DNA from: Spirometra erinaceieuropaei | Taxonomy: Eukaryota; Platyhelminthes; Cestoda; Diphyllobothriidea; Diphyllobothriidae | Length of the DNA stretch: 64,000 bases | Direction of reading: 5' to 3' | Assembly (NCBI GenBank): GCA_902702965.1 | Contig: CACRXP010000160.1 | Coordinates: 920,179-984,178 of the forward strand | Shown: in pieces, positions 35,589 to 48,002 of the stretch | How positions within the stretch are numbered: position 1 is the stretch's first letter | Layout of the letters: each line of letters starts with the position of its first letter | The notes under the pieces: generated by a model | Seen by the model: only the letters and a program-made list of their open reading frames with translations | Database searches by the model: none | What the model was told of the DNA's origin: nothing | Program-made: the position numbers and the translations under genes

Positions 35589-36750
35589 CTGGGAGGATAG
35601 AAGGGCGAAACAGAGCTGAAATGCTCTTAGATACCCGTATTAGGGGGTGCGGATTAGAGAGGAATGTATGGCTCGTCTACTCAGCAGGATTGCCGTTTGT
35701 ATGAGGATGATGGTCAGGAAACTAGATAAAACCTCCTAGAATTTCGCCGTCACTTGTCACCACAGTTCATATGGCCCCTGTCCCAATGTACACAGTTAAA
35801 AACGAAATCGTAGATGTCAGCAATAGCTGGGCCCGAATAACGAGTCCGAAAACGTACAAGTTAAACCATGTGATTCGGAACATTAAAGAAAACTGAAAAA
35901 TTTCAGCTACCAGTGTCTGCTGTGTCTGTAGAAAATCATCCTTTAGATGCATAGATGAGAGGTGTGGAAAGATGAAGTAACCAGAGAATTAGAGCCTGGT
36001 AGCATTCCAAGCAAATAAAAATAGATCAGTTATATCACGTAAAGAGACAGAATTCGCAATTTTTCTGATTCAGAGCATAGTTTGATCAGTTTCAGCCGTT
36101 CTTATATCACATAGTATCTCCAGTACACATAGAAGCAGATGGCGTAAAGGTTTTAACAGGAAACCGTGCACTAAAAATGAGCACACTGTCTAGTACCATT
36201 TTGCACTCACTTGCTGGGTGAAGAAAAAGATCTACAGAGTCCTACACTTTCCTAGTCAGCAAAAAAGGCGTAGTTCATCTCGGATGCAAGAGACAGTTTA
36301 ACCAGTTGCATTCAGAACCACATTATGACGAAATTTGTTGAGTTTGTGCTGAAGTAGGACTCATCGGACCGAGTAGATAAACTCCATTTCGTAGGACGGT
36401 TTGTCTTCGTTGTCTAAGCCAGTGAAACAACCTGGAGAACGACTATCCAGTTACGGCAAAAATCCAACCCCCCCCCTCCCCTTCCACTACAATCATACTA
36501 ATGTGTGCAGATTAACAAAACCGTCATATATGCACATATAGCTGTGAACCAATCCGATTATTTTTCTGTCGTTTAAGAGGCTTTATGGGATCATCCAAGA
36601 TAGGAGTGAGGAAACGCGATAAAAGCACTGTGGGTTACTGATGCCCAACAGCTAAAAGGCCAATAAGGATGTTTAGTGCCTACATAACCTAGCCGCGTAG
36701 GGTCGTTTCGTAGTATCCGTAAAGGACACTTTGCGAGGAAGAGGAAGGGA

Positions 36751-36821
36751 AAATAAATGGAAGAAGAGGATGAGGAGGTGGTGGTGGTGGGGCAGAAGAA
36801 GAAGAAGAAGAAGAAGAAGAA

Positions 36822-36854
<33 letters not shown>

Positions 36855-36915
36855 GAAGAAGGGGGAGAAGGAGAAGAAAAAGAAAAAGAAGAAGAAGGGG
36901 AGGAGGAGGAGGAGT
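36751..36915. repeat. Compound purine-rich triplet tract
   Basis: Plus-strand run of GGA, GGT, GAA (about eight), GAT (about eleven), GAA and GGA units, about 165 bases, almost free of C. On the gene's coding strand it reads CTT/CAT/TCC repeats. Long open frames across it (poly-Lys/Met, poly-Ser, poly-Phe) are artefacts of the repeats. Confidence 0.95.
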
Positions 36916-39450
36916 AATCGGCCGCAGTTATTCCGAGCTCTGGTCCACCAGCAGGACAACCGGCTGCGGAGGGTGACTCTAAACGGGGCGGTAACGAACA
37001 CACGTCGAATGGTTAAAGTATGCGCTGAAGCTCGTAAACCATCCATAGGAATCTGAAAATAGGCCTTATAACAGAAAGTATTGTTTAGATGAAGTTGCAA
37101 GACTTATTACCACGGAGCATAACCTCAGTAGTTCACACAAGGAGGCATGCATGCCTCTGACTAAACATTCATGAGTTGTCTGTATAAATCACAATCGCGA
37201 TAATCACTGAAATAGTTCGCCCCTTCATTACTCTTGATCATCACTGAGTCAATCATATTTTCTGGACGAATTGCACACTGAGCTCTTGTCTTGTAGTCAT
37301 AATGTACCCAATTTCTCATTTTTCACTACTCTTACTTGAAGAGGGAAAAATTCAGTTTTTAAAATGTTCGCAACTACGACGTTCTTGTATGCTGACATAA
37401 ACAGCTGTGCCATCTAGTCTCCGTTGACTTATTAAAACTGCTTATATTGCGATCCCTTATTAGCACGTATAGGCTTCCTGGTAGGCGTAGAAAGAGGTAC
37501 ATGTGTTTGGAAGGCCTCAGAATAGTAGAAAAAAACTCGGTCGAAAAGTACAAGAGTTAAGAAAGTTGTCCAAGACCGAATACACCCTTCCTTCAAATGC
37601 GGATGTTGACGATGCGACTTCCATGCAAAGCGTATTGAACTTTGTTTTTGTTTCTTTCACCTTGAAATAGTACTTCGCTCATAGAAACGTCTAGGGCGGT
37701 GGAAAGGAATGCACACCACTTAGGTAGGCATTTTTTCGACGGCAAACACCACGGAAGGCTGGGAAAATACATGATAAAAGGTCGGCGCGTTATTATGCAC
37801 GAGTTGCCTTTGGGTGGGGCTCCTTGCCAATCACTGTTGCAACTGCACTTAAGTGGAATTTTCGATTTGAAGACGCATTCAAGGGCGTCGGTTAGCGGTT
37901 CATGAGTTTCAACGAGTGCCGTATTCGGCAGAGCAAGCAACGATTAGCCTATGAGTGCAGCCTATGAGACAGTGTAGAAACCGTAGTGGAAGGGAAGGCA
38001 GGGGCACAACATCTAGACAGTTTCAACGTCCATCTGCTGCCCGTTAGTACTCAAGTGACTATCAAACGCTGCAGACGATAGAGGGGGGCTATAGTAACAG
38101 CAACAGTAACGAAATTATTGGGGCACGCGCTCGATCGTCGTAGCCCCTCGGAATTGGCATCTCGCACAGATCTCAATCTACGATATGACACTTTATGGGG
38201 TATGTTTGCAGACAATAGATGGGGTGCCATCTCATGCATGAAGTGCGATTTGCGCAAAGCCAACCATATCAGAGTTACAGGAAATCGGCTGGACAGGCAA
38301 GAATACACATGACGGGGCGGAGGGAAAGATGAATCGCCCCTTTCTGGAGAAAGAGGCCAAGAAACCCGGAGAACGGCCCGCCTTCGCATACGGCGACGAA
38401 ATGCCCGTAGGATCAGGGACCTTGGGACCTGCCAAATTGGTCTGTTACAATTCTTGTATGACCCTCCAATCGATCTACCCGGGTTCTATTTGTACCTCAA
38501 CGTAAGCTTAGAGTAGTCGGTCAGTAGGTCAGCGAGGACAAGGGCGAGTGCCACTGACACAGAAGGCACTGCACAAGCCAATGCCCCCCTCCCCCGTGGA
38601 TAAACAAGCAACAGGGTGCAAACGGGACTGACCGATGCTGGTGGGGGCCGCTGCATGACTCAGTCGAACGACAACATTAGAAGGGGGACTAGCATGTGGC
38701 CTAGTTCCAAATTAATTAGCACACAACAATATGCTAGCTTCTAGCTGAGAAACGTTCCAGCCTCGAAAGAAAAAGCCGTCAAGGCAGCGTGAATTTTGTT
38801 CAACTTCCTGCAAATCAAATGCCCTTTCAGGAAATGCGACAGAATAGTTGCAATTCTGAGGGATGCACGTTCTTTCAAGTAGGGTATAGAGCGCGTTTTA
38901 TAAGCATGGTAATCTGTTAATCAGCGCCTGCCGTTTGTAGGTCCGGTATCTTAAATTTGGCACTAAACACCTAATGAGAAAATAAATCACCAGTATGGGG
39001 TTACTATGCATAAAATCTAACAGTATGACACCGAAAATCGACAAATTGTCCAAATTGCTCACAGAGCTTGGGCCCGTGGCTCAAGCGGCAGGGCTTTGGA
39101 ATCAACACTCAAAAAACAACTAATTCAGATCCAGTTCAGGCCTTCCGGCTTGAAATTGCGGGATGACAGGCTGGTGATTGCAAATAAGCCAGAAACAGTC
39201 ATAGCGGCATCCCTTATCTTTTCGTTAGCAGGTGTGGAGAAGTAACTTATTTGACGATCAGAACTGTTTTGAGGGCTGTACTTCAGTTCGATGACCATAT
39301 TCATGTCTAAAATACTTTTTCAAAGATTTTTATCGAAGAAGCGCTCAAAAAGATCCACACCTTTATGTGTGGATGCCGATTGGTAATCAATAAACCTTCG
39401 GCTTCAAAAGCATAAACCGAAAGTTGGCGCTGGTTTTGGGAATAAGAGAA

Positions 39451-39490
39451 GGAAGAAGAAGAAGAAGAAGAAGAAGAAGAAGAAGAAGAG
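39451..39490. repeat. (GAA)n microsatellite
   Basis: About thirteen GAA/AAG units on the plus strand, inside an intron, reading TTC on the gene's coding strand. Confidence 0.95.
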
Positions 39491-40645
39491 AAATAAAAAG
39501 AAAAATGTGGAAGAATTGCTCCGCACTCGTGTCCCCCATCACTATCTGGCAATGCTATGCCTCAACTTAGGCCCTGGGTAAGACTTGAGTGTGGTGTGTA
39601 TGAGGATACCAGAAGCTCAAGTTGCAGGTAATGATAATAGTGCTTTTCGTATTCGTGCCAGTTTCTGGACATAGCCAAGGAAAGATCGAGTAGGCGGAAT
39701 CTGAAACCGTGCACTCTGTTAAGCAGTCTAGAAGGCTCAGGAACAACTTCTTCCAGGCATGAGAGGGTTTGGAAAACGAAGCAAAATGCGGGCAGTACAG
39801 AATGCATGAAGAACACAATCTGGAATGCCGGACGGTTTGTTCGCCGTTGTTGGCCAAGAGAATGATGTAATATTAAGACGGTTCAGTAATTGCCATGAGA
39901 AATGTGTGAATTCGGCCAGACCGCAACTGGAGCCATAGAGCTCCACAGAGGAATTTACTGTATCGCACCCTGGCTCCTCAGACATGTGGTTAAACAATAA
40001 TGTGAGAGGAATAAGAACTCGCCAGGTCGTTAATGTGGGTTGGACAAAGCTGACAGCTTAACTGGATTTGTCCTTACAAATGGCTCTGTTGGTTATAAAA
40101 AAAATCTTTAGACATTGCCCCAAAACGGCCGTATTGACAGTCCTGCAACATCCCCCTATACGACACAACAGTTCGACCGTCGTGCCTGACGATATCCACC
40201 GTGTGCTTCACAGCAAGGTGGAGCAGGGATGGTCACTTGCGCGTGAATTAGTTTATAGTGAGTTCGGGCTTGCGCAGCACCCACCACACTCGCTCTTCCT
40301 CCTCAAGTGGACCCGGTGTCAAGACAGAGTCAAGAAGACCGGAGGTGAGGGAAGGCGCAGCCGGCTGGCATGGCTAGAGCCACACCTAGTCGTGCCACCA
40401 CACCCACTGGTCCACAACAAACACTTAACCAGGAGGGCCGTGGTCTGCTGATCCTAACATGGCAGACGCTTACAGACCTTTATCTATACAGCACAGTGAT
40501 CTAAATTCATACACACTCGGCACGTTGGCCGTCAGAACCGTCAGGCTCTCAGCTCATGATGGTGACGATGAAGTCATTGGCAAAAGGTCCGTAAAAATCA
40601 TCATCGTAAAGAGGGGCTTTCTAGGACACATGGAAGGTCACTCAC

Positions 40646-41185
40646 CACATCGTCAAGGTCCGCATCATGAGCCAGAAACTGAGCAAGCGAGGCATTTGGC
40701 TGAGTTGGCAATGCGACAGTCAAGACGGAGGCAGGCTCTAAAAACACCGGTGGTGAGTCATTTACGTCTAAGACGTCTATGCGAAGACGCAGAAGGGCAG
40801 CCGCCGTGAGAGCACTCCCTGTCGGCGGACTGTCTGAGACCTCAAGGGTGAATAGGTAGGTAGGCTCGGTTTCCCGGTCCAGGGATCCACCCGCCCGCAG
40901 TCGTAGCACACCTGTGTGTGAATCCACCTCGAAGAGTTCGGCGGCGCGCTGCGCACCGGCACCGACGAAACGGTACACCAGATGACTGTTTAGGCCGAAA
41001 TCGGGGTCACTGGCGCGGATGAGGAGTGGTCGTGTGGAAGCGGTAGCAGCAGACACGGTGGTAGATGACGTTTCAGGAGGCATCATCACCGCTGTACCTG
41101 GCTTCGCAGCCTCTGAAATTGAGCCGGTCAAGTACAAGGGACCAAGGAAGCGCGGCGCGTTGTCGTTCACATCCAAAATGCGCAC
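40646..41185 (-). CDS. Cadherin exon 4 (EC3 linker, EC4, EC5 start)
   Basis: Encodes residues 447-626, in phase 0 at both ends. The acceptor is TCCCGTAG, the donor GATGTG|GTGAGT. It starts with the canonical linker RILDVNDNAPRF. EC4 follows: SISEAAKPGTAV, a serine/threonine-rich insert, RASDPDFGLNSHLVYRFV, FEVDSHTGVLRL, SLDRETEPTYLFTLEVSD, and linker DVLDVNDSPPVF. EC5 begins with LTVALPTQPNASLAQFLAHDADLDDV, and the next exon supplies VTYRISSG. One of the best-preserved stretches of the gene, with near-complete calcium ligands on both sides of EC4. Confidence 0.95.
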
Positions 41186-42403
41186 CTACGGGACGGAAGA
41201 GGGGAGAGGTGAGTGATACGGCATGCTGCTTCTCGTAGAGGCTGCGATTGTGCTAGCTGAACAACTGGCATGTCAAAAATTGGCTACTAACGTCGAATAA
41301 AGGGGGAGGTTAATTTTGTTAGTGTACTTCACGATGCAAATGTGAGTGTGACACTACTTTAGGAACGACTGGTCAATCACAATTTAAAAACATGTTCCAC
41401 AAATGCATGCTGTCACTAAGGACAGTGTCCGGTTCACGTCGCATGCCCTCAAGTTATAACTTCAAACGTTTGCGGCACATTTCCAGCCAGGCTCAGAGGC
41501 TCGTGACGTTTTCTTTTCGGCATTCGTCTTTACCCCTCTTTCCTTCCTGCAGATCAGCCGGTTTGTCAATGGCGTTGCAAATGCGGTCTGCTGTAGAGTA
41601 ATTTTAATGATGAGAAATCGAGGAAACGTGGCACAGTGGCCGGCCGGGGCACATTAGCACGGCCTAAATTAGGAACGACGGATTTTCCGCCACTTCTACC
41701 CGCCAATATTTCCAAAACGAAAAGGCTGGATTCTAGTAAGAGTTCTCAAAGCAACAGTCGGCACCAGAGACAGAAGTGACTGTTTTGCTTCACTTCTACG
41801 GAATGGGAAACCGCGCCAACATCTCATTAATAAAACCTAGTCAACGGGGTTCTTCAGCAGATACCGATGTCTATTCCGCCATAGAAAACGTACAGGGTTA
41901 GCCTGGAGCTCGAACTCCGAACCCGTGGGTCATTATTGCCGTCGCACATAAATATCGTCCTTTTTAATGACTGCTGCTAATGCATCCGTCTTCATGGTCC
42001 GCTGAAAGTCATAGTGACGACTATGTTAAGTTGAATAGTGAATTTTGACTGAAGGGATTCAGAAACAATCATGGTCACAAGAAATATGGATGAAACCAGA
42101 ATAAAAAGATGGCAAATAATGATTAGAAGTGGAAATGAAGTGATGGGAACAATTTTCAAAAACAAGTCGACAGGCTGGTCTCCAGACGCTTCATCGGCAC
42201 GTGTAAACAATTATCACAGGCAAAGGACGAGAGTAAGTTCTGCAGGAGAGGGAGGATCCTTAAAAACAAAAGAATGCCCTTCATCCATTCAACATTTGGA
42301 CCTAGGAACTATTGAAAAGTACCCCGCGTCTGATTTAACTGGGCGCCTTAGTCTGAGCTTACAAAATTCCACTGAACGAAGGCCACAGAAAACATGCCCG
42401 TAC
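41186..42403. other. Intron between exons 3 and 4
   Basis: About 1.2 kb. I see no gene, repeat family or transposon part in it. Confidence 0.8.
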
Positions 42404-42972
42404 CTCAACCCGGAGTCTGTCCGAAAACCGAGCCGCGAGTCCGTCAGCACCGAAGACTTCCACCGTCAGGCGATGAAGTTCTCCGTGGACCTCCCTATCC
42501 AGGCTGACCAGGGAGACGAGCAGGCCGGTATCACTGGTGACCGAAAACAGCTCGGACTGCGAGCCTGTAGAGCTCCTCAGCAGTCTGAACTTGGATGGAG
42601 CATGATTGCGACTCTCCAAATGTGGCGTCAGGGCAGCAATCACCTGACCTGGCGGCAGGTTCTCTGACACAGTAACGATGAGGTCTCGATTGTGACGCTG
42701 GGTCCGGAACCGCGGCATCGGTGCCAAGGCCCCTCCCGCACCCGGTGCCAGACGCACCAGGACCTGGGTGTAGCTGGTGAGCGTGGTGGGCCAGCCGGCG
42801 TCCTTAGCGGCTACGGTGAACTCATAGACCAGACGGATGGGCAACCGAAAGACGGGGCCCTCCTGGGAATCTCCTTCGTTGGTGCTGCTGGTATTGTTGG
42901 ACATGAAGAGGGGCTTTGCAGGGCGTAGCGTGCCGGAAGTCTCGTCGATTGAAAAGAATTCGGCATCATTAC
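42404..42972 (-). CDS. Cadherin exon 3 (EC2 end, EC3)
   Basis: Encodes residues 257-446. The acceptor is ATCTTACTAG, the donor GTTGAG|GTACGG; it enters in phase 1 and leaves in phase 0. EC2 finishes with FFSIDETSGTLRP, YEFTVAAKDAGWP and a linker with no DxNDN at all (LAPGAGGALAPMPRF). EC3 begins DLIVTVSENLPPGQVIAAL, with VTSDTGLLVSLVSLDREV and LTVEVFGADGLAARFSDRL. The linker DVNDNAPRF is finished by the next exon. The absence of calcium ligands between EC2 and EC3 suggests a flexible, calcium-free joint. Confidence 0.93.
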
Positions 42973-44289
42973 CTAGTAAGATAGAACAGAATGCAGAAAA
43001 ATATGGAAATGACGGTGTGATTAGATGTCCTCACATTTGACGAAAACCGAGGCCCCAAGGGCTAATGCATTGAGGAGTGGAGCGAAAAACCACACTATGA
43101 TCTAAGACGGAACGCGTGGGAGTTCCTGCTGGAATTCGCGCAACTCGAACTTGTAACGTTAGTTGTCCTAGCGCTCGCGGAGCAGTTGTTTGAATTCAAC
43201 AGAGGTTTGATCGGAGAACTGCACAGTATTAAGTAAAAATTCGGATGTACATACGTTGCCTGTGGATACGCACTAGTCTCAAAAACGATTAACGTTTAAA
43301 ATTGGACCTGCTAACTCCTGCTGACCGGCAAACGACCCCGGGTTGTTCCTATTTAGCTTCTGTTTTCTCTGAGCTTCAAGTGGCGCTTAGAGAGTGGCGG
43401 AGGTTGGCTTTTCCATAAATTGGGAAAAGACATACCTCGAGCAGCTAACACGCCTGCTTTTGACCACAGAGCAAACCGTCCCTAGTAAGCGTTCTGCTTG
43501 CAGCCTCAGTAATTCGGTGACAGGAGCGACAGTCCGACAGTCGAAAGCGACCAACTTCATCACTGCCCCACGATATGGACCCAGTGGTGATTTGTACGCT
43601 AGGCTGTTTATGACGAAACAGACTTCAGCAATACTTAGTTCACCCTCTACTTCCACACCCACCTTGCTCCACTGATAATACAGAGTTAGGGGGATCTGGC
43701 CAGTGACAAACTGCTGTACCTATAGAACACTTCTGCACCTCAGTCGTCAAGATGCCCGCTTGAGTACTTAATACTACCATCAAGACCTGCACCGGTGGCT
43801 GCTCCACCAGCACTCACATCGGAGACTTCCGCGCTCAACACGGTGACCTTTCTACTGTCAACCACATCCCTGTTGGGAATTCGAGACAGCGGGCGAAGGT
43901 CATGCGCTGATCATACCACAGTCTAGTGATTAGTGACGACTGCCCGGCTTAGGCCTGACGCTCCAGCTCCAGCCGTCTTCAGGGCCCGTCAATTCGGAAC
44001 GTGGATTACTATGCACTCCTTAGAGAACATCGACTTCCATGAAAAAGATCGTGCCTTCCATATTGACCAACATTATTCCTGGTATCTCATGGGTATTGGC
44101 GTTCGGGCCTTAACGAAGCGTTTGGTCCATCCCCCAGCACCAGTTCTGTTTATCAACAATGACGCACTTGATGATCGCATATTGGGCGCCCGGTTCCCAT
44201 CAAGCGTGCAGAGCATATCGTCCATTTAAAGTACTGAAAAAGGCCGAAGCAGTCCCGAAATCAGTGCTTCTAATCATTCCCTTCATCTA

Positions 44290-44380
44290 GCAAAACTGAT
44301 TTGGCAAATTAGTGCCATCCGTACAGGACAAAAAACCAATTCCGCGAAGCATTTGACAGACAGGAGACTCGATCGCTGGA
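44290..44380 (-). mobile_element. Penelope-like element tail fragment, inverted
   Basis: The minus strand reads CTTGTTCCAGCGATCGAGTC, then CTGTCAAATGCTTCGCGGAA. This aligns with the tail of the 54 kb copy (CTTGTCCCAGCGATCGTCTC, then TTCAAGGCTGCTTCCCGGGA). The orientation is opposite to the endonuclease fragment that starts 300 bp to the right. Confidence 0.65.
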
Positions 44381-44669
44381 ACAAGCTGGCCTTCCTTGAT
44401 GCCTAATCTGCCTCGAAGAACGCGGTGACATAGAAACCAGTATTCATCAGGAAAGCGACAAGCATGACACAAGTACAGAGGTCCAACAACAACCACCGCA
44501 ACAACCACAAACGCGCTTGCGTAAGGACACTATGTCGGCATATTGAGACGCATACAGGTTGCGGGATACGCTGGACCAATTCCCACCCGCGCAACATTCC
44601 CCCGCCGGTGCATGAAAAAGGGTGACGTAAAAGCAAACCGCATCGAGCCCAGAATTGGTGAACGTTCTC

Positions 44670-45470
44670 CTGCGTTAAACATATATCAGACGCCGTCAGC
44701 CGCATGTTAACGTCACTAGGAGTTGGGATTGCATACGAACGACCAGGAGACAATTTGTGAGACCGAAAGACCTGCTGCAACGGCAAGAAACGGTTGGACT
44801 TGTCTGTGGGATCTGGCGTGGTGTCGGACAGAGTAGCTGCGTCAAAGGGATCGGCAGGCCACTTTGGATGCGCATGGTCGAACATGCGTCAGCGATGAGA
44901 TGGAAAGACATTAACTCTCAAGTCACAGCCAACCCGACGGGGTACAGCCATGCCTTCGGGTCCTATAATGCTCAAATTCTCGCGAAAGAAGCAATCACGT
45001 GAGTCGCGATTTGCTTGTACCGTGGTTTTCCGGGTCGCAGTTCATCAACAAACGCAAGGACCTCAGCTTCCCCCATTCGATGCTAGACTCTGCCTGGCGG
45101 AATAATCTGTCACGGTGAGTGCATGCAGGTGAGCAATGTTTCCAGTACCCGTATTGGTGGTCAAATTGACGGCTAATTATAGCGTCAATAACCAACACTG
45201 TTGATGAAATGGAGGCAATTAATGACCAAGCCGCCATCCCACCAACTACGACAGTTGTCAACTTTATTAGGTGTGCGACCGCGTAGCCGCTAGATACTAT
45301 AATCACTGTACCCCCAATGCGTCCTTCGCCCATATTTATTGGTCTCTCCTGAAGGCTTCAGGAGAGAATCTGAAATGTCAGGTGAGTAAAATCCGTGTTT
45401 CAGTGATCAAGCCTCCTTCATCTCGACTGCTTCCTGGAACTCGCCCTTTTATTTGCATTAGAAAGACTTG
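44670..45470 (+). pseudogene. Penelope-like element 3' fragment (dead GIY-YIG endonuclease)
   Basis: Pieces in more than one plus frame align with the 53.7-54.3 kb copy: ISDAVSRMLTSLGVGIAYE, VCGIWRGVGQSSCVKGIGRP, RMVEHASAMRWKDINSQVT, and VSRDLLVPWFSGSQFINKR (from about 45,000). Penelope-like elements encode a reverse transcriptase with a C-terminal GIY-YIG endonuclease; only the endonuclease end is here. GIY-YIG residues are damaged (GIW, SCVKG), and a stop (TGA near 44,758) and at least one frameshift break it. The tail at about 45,344-45,460 aligns with the tail of the other copy, including a decayed ribozyme-like segment. The 5' part is absent. Confidence 0.75.
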
Positions 45471-45526
45471 CTTTCCCCCTAAAATGGCCAAATCTTCATG
45501 CAAGAGGACTTATTTGACAGCGCAAA

Positions 45527-45578
45527 GGTGGTGGTGGTGGTGGTGGTGGTGGTGGTGGTGGTGGTGGTGGTGGTGGTG
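45527..45578. repeat. (GGT)n microsatellite
   Basis: About seventeen perfect GGT units on the plus strand, just 3' of the Penelope-like tail at 45.4 kb. 3' simple repeats beside retroelements are common. Confidence 0.97.
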
Positions 45579-46787
45579 AGTATGACTAGTGAAAACGTGA
45601 GCAAAAGTCGTCAACACATTCAACGGCCAAATAGGCTGACAGTGGGCAGCAAATCCCTTAAACAACCGAGCGCGAGGATCTTAAAACAGGCGTTTCTCTT
45701 CTAATGTGAATTCAAATACAGGTCCTCAGACACGCGCACGTACACCTAGAGTGGTGTGAGGCGGGGTGGTAGAACTGCGGATGTGTTCGGGAGAGGACAA
45801 TCGAGTGTTGAGCGAGGACGTGCGTTCGCCCACAAACAGGCCGACTGCCAAGGGCCAGTTGGAATTGGAGGGAGGACCACCCTGTTGCTAGCGCTCGTGG
45901 TGGGCCAACACACGAAATTAAGTGCAAAAAAACGCACACAAACAGCGACCTGCACAAGGGGGGAGGGGGGTCGTTGTGTTTCTCAGAGAAAAAAGTTTTA
46001 CAACTTGTCCTGACGCCGGTGGGGGCTGCTGGACCATAAAACTAAGGCGACTGATGGTCTCTAGGCGAGCGACAGGAATGGGCGGCGAGATACAACGGTC
46101 GGAAGGACAGCAGCGTCAGTTTTTTTAGCAGACTGAATGCACGCCGGGGTTCTGAGGTCACCATGTGAATTGTTGGTTTCAGTCGGGATCAAACTTAGAC
46201 GGAGGGTCCTGGCAGCTTAAAATGATAAACCCTCTGAAGGGAGACAAGAGACACTAGAATTACGAACTCAGAGCTAGTTGTCGTCCGTAGACAACCGTGC
46301 ACCTGAGATTTGAATCCGAGTCAGTCGGCCATCAGTTGGAGTTAAGCGATGTGCCACTGCTCCAAAATCCTGTCCACTGTGATCAGGACATTCAGTCACA
46401 TAGAATGTCGTTCGTCGGTCTACTCGAAATGCGAGATGAGAATAGGAATTTCCTCTTTGTTCTACGGTTCCGGATGTAAAATCGCCGTAGGCACTTTCAC
46501 AACGAGAAGAACGGCTATGCCTGACCAAAGTGCTTATCGCGTTATAATGCAACCAAAGAGACGAGTAGATCGTCAAATTCTTCGGCAGCAAACAGTTTAA
46601 GAAAACCGCTCTTAGTTGTCAACACTAGGATCTATCGGACTGAAGATTACCTTCTGAAATAACAGTAAAAATTACGTCATTTTAACGCTGTGCGCCCACT
46701 TAGAACCTAATTCAGCTTCTTGAATGTATATAGTGGAAAGTATTACAGTCACGCCCTCGCAGCAGCTTCTTGATGTACAAAATACAA

Positions 46788-46815
46788 AGGAGGAGGAGGA
46801 GGAGGAGGAGGAGGA
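46788..46815. repeat. (GGA)n microsatellite
   Basis: About nine GGA units, followed at once by ATAGGGTTAAC, a telomere-like hexamer remnant. Confidence 0.95.
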
Positions 46816-47342
46816 TAGGGTTAACATCTAGTAGCCTCATTAGCGGACTCAGTACATGAAAAAGTTTGAAGTCATCCTAAGAGGAAAGAGCGCGAAACCA
46901 CGCACAACGGTTGATATGGAATTCGCCAATTCTATCTTAAGCATATGACGCCAAGTCTCAGGACTACTGGCCACACTGCCAATAACGACCAGCAGTTAAT
47001 ATTAAAACAATCTGGGATCATTTTTTGGTAAATAGCCTCAACTTAGATGTCTCCTAGCCTGTCTCTCGAGCAGACAACCGGATAGGGACGTTTAGGTTTA
47101 TTTTGATCCTGTACAGAACTGTTTATTGGATGCCGGTGGGCCATACTGATCGCCCCCTCGACTGGCCAAAGTGTCAAAACCTGCGCCCACACTCCCGACA
47201 CAGGCCAAACGACTCGGCTGTGTTGGAGCAAAGCGAGTAGGGTTGAGGGGAGCGAATATAGGGGCGGCGCCAGTGAATCCCTTCTCGTTTAAACGCCGAC
47301 AGAGCGGTTGGTATCCGATAAAAAAAAGCGTTTAAAACTCAC

Positions 47343-47768
47343 CTCCGACGATGCTATACGTGATTGCACCTTCGGCGTCGCCACCTACCCGACCGTTCTC
47401 ATCAGGGTCGTAGGCGAAAATGCGTCCGAGTGCCCGCTCAGAGTGCCACATTCCCCCGTCTCTTAATATCGTAGTGGTGCCGGAGAATGCATCAGTAGGA
47501 GACATGTAGAAGACATACGCCTCCTGCTGGGGCACTGGTGCGCTGGCAGTCGGTCTCATCTCACTGCTGGCGGGACGGAGAGAGCGACCGAGGAAGACTG
47601 GGGGTCTCTCGTTCACATCTAACACGTGAACCACCAGGCTGACCCGGGTGACGCCAGAGCCTGCTGCTGGTGCGCCGAACGAGGATGAGTCAGCGGAGCC
47701 GAGGATGACAAGCAGGTGGTGTCGGCGGACGGTCTCAAAGTCCAGTGGTCGTGCGAGGTGAAGTTCGC
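47343..47768 (-). CDS. Cadherin exon 2 (EC1 end, EC2 start)
   Basis: Encodes residues 115-256. The acceptor is GCGCCCGCAG and the donor GGAG|GTGAGT; it enters and leaves in phase 1. It completes the first full EC repeat (ELHLARPLDFETVRRHH, then a serine/alanine-rich loop and VVHVLDVNERPPVF) and begins EC2 (IFAYDPDENGRV, AITYSIVGG). The linker DVNERPPVF keeps the DVN but has lost the second D of DxNDN. The next exon continues the glycine codon as GGNDAEFFSID. The intron upstream of this exon is about 8.7 kb and full of transposon remnants. Confidence 0.92.
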
Positions 47769-48002
47769 CTGCGGGCGCCGAGAGACGCGAGGGGGAGAGA
47801 AAGTGGACATAGGCGAAGGTGGTAAGCACAGTAAAGAGGGTTACCTATTCTGCAGGCAGAACTAATATTAGGGTTGTGAAGCGAGTATGAAAACTTTACA
47901 GATTACCGTCTGCTTAGAATACATCGTTTAAATACGAGAAGCCATTTGAAGGGCTGCTGGGTGTGACTTGTCAGTAAAATTGTACAAACAGGGAGACTGG
48001 AA

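Larger units (their letters stand above)
35589..40645. other. Intron between exons 4 and 5
   Basis: About 5.1 kb. It contains the compound triplet tract at 36,751-36,915 and the GAA repeat at 39,451-39,490. 40,060-40,590 has moderately GC-rich open frames without recognisable domains. Confidence 0.8.
42973..47342. other. Intron between exons 2 and 3
   Basis: About 4.4 kb. It contains two Penelope-like pieces (44,290-44,380 and 44,670-45,470) and GGT and GGA triplet repeats. 42,973-44,280 and 45,700-46,770 show no identified content; 46,900-47,300 likewise. Confidence 0.8.

Noticed and set aside
36591..37100. Long open frames on both strands (poly-Ser, poly-Phe, poly-Lys/Met)
   Set aside because: They are translations of the triplet repeat tract, with no domain and no splice context.
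39067..39160. tRNA-like start GTGGCTCAAGCGGCAGGGC
   Set aside because: Only an A-box-like match; no convincing B box or acceptor stem follows.
40068..40809. Two plus-strand frames of about 120 residues
   Set aside because: No known domain; the second overlaps cadherin exon 4 antisense and the first lies in the intron beside it.
42071..42667. 198-residue plus-strand frame
   Set aside because: Mostly the antisense shadow of cadherin exon 3.
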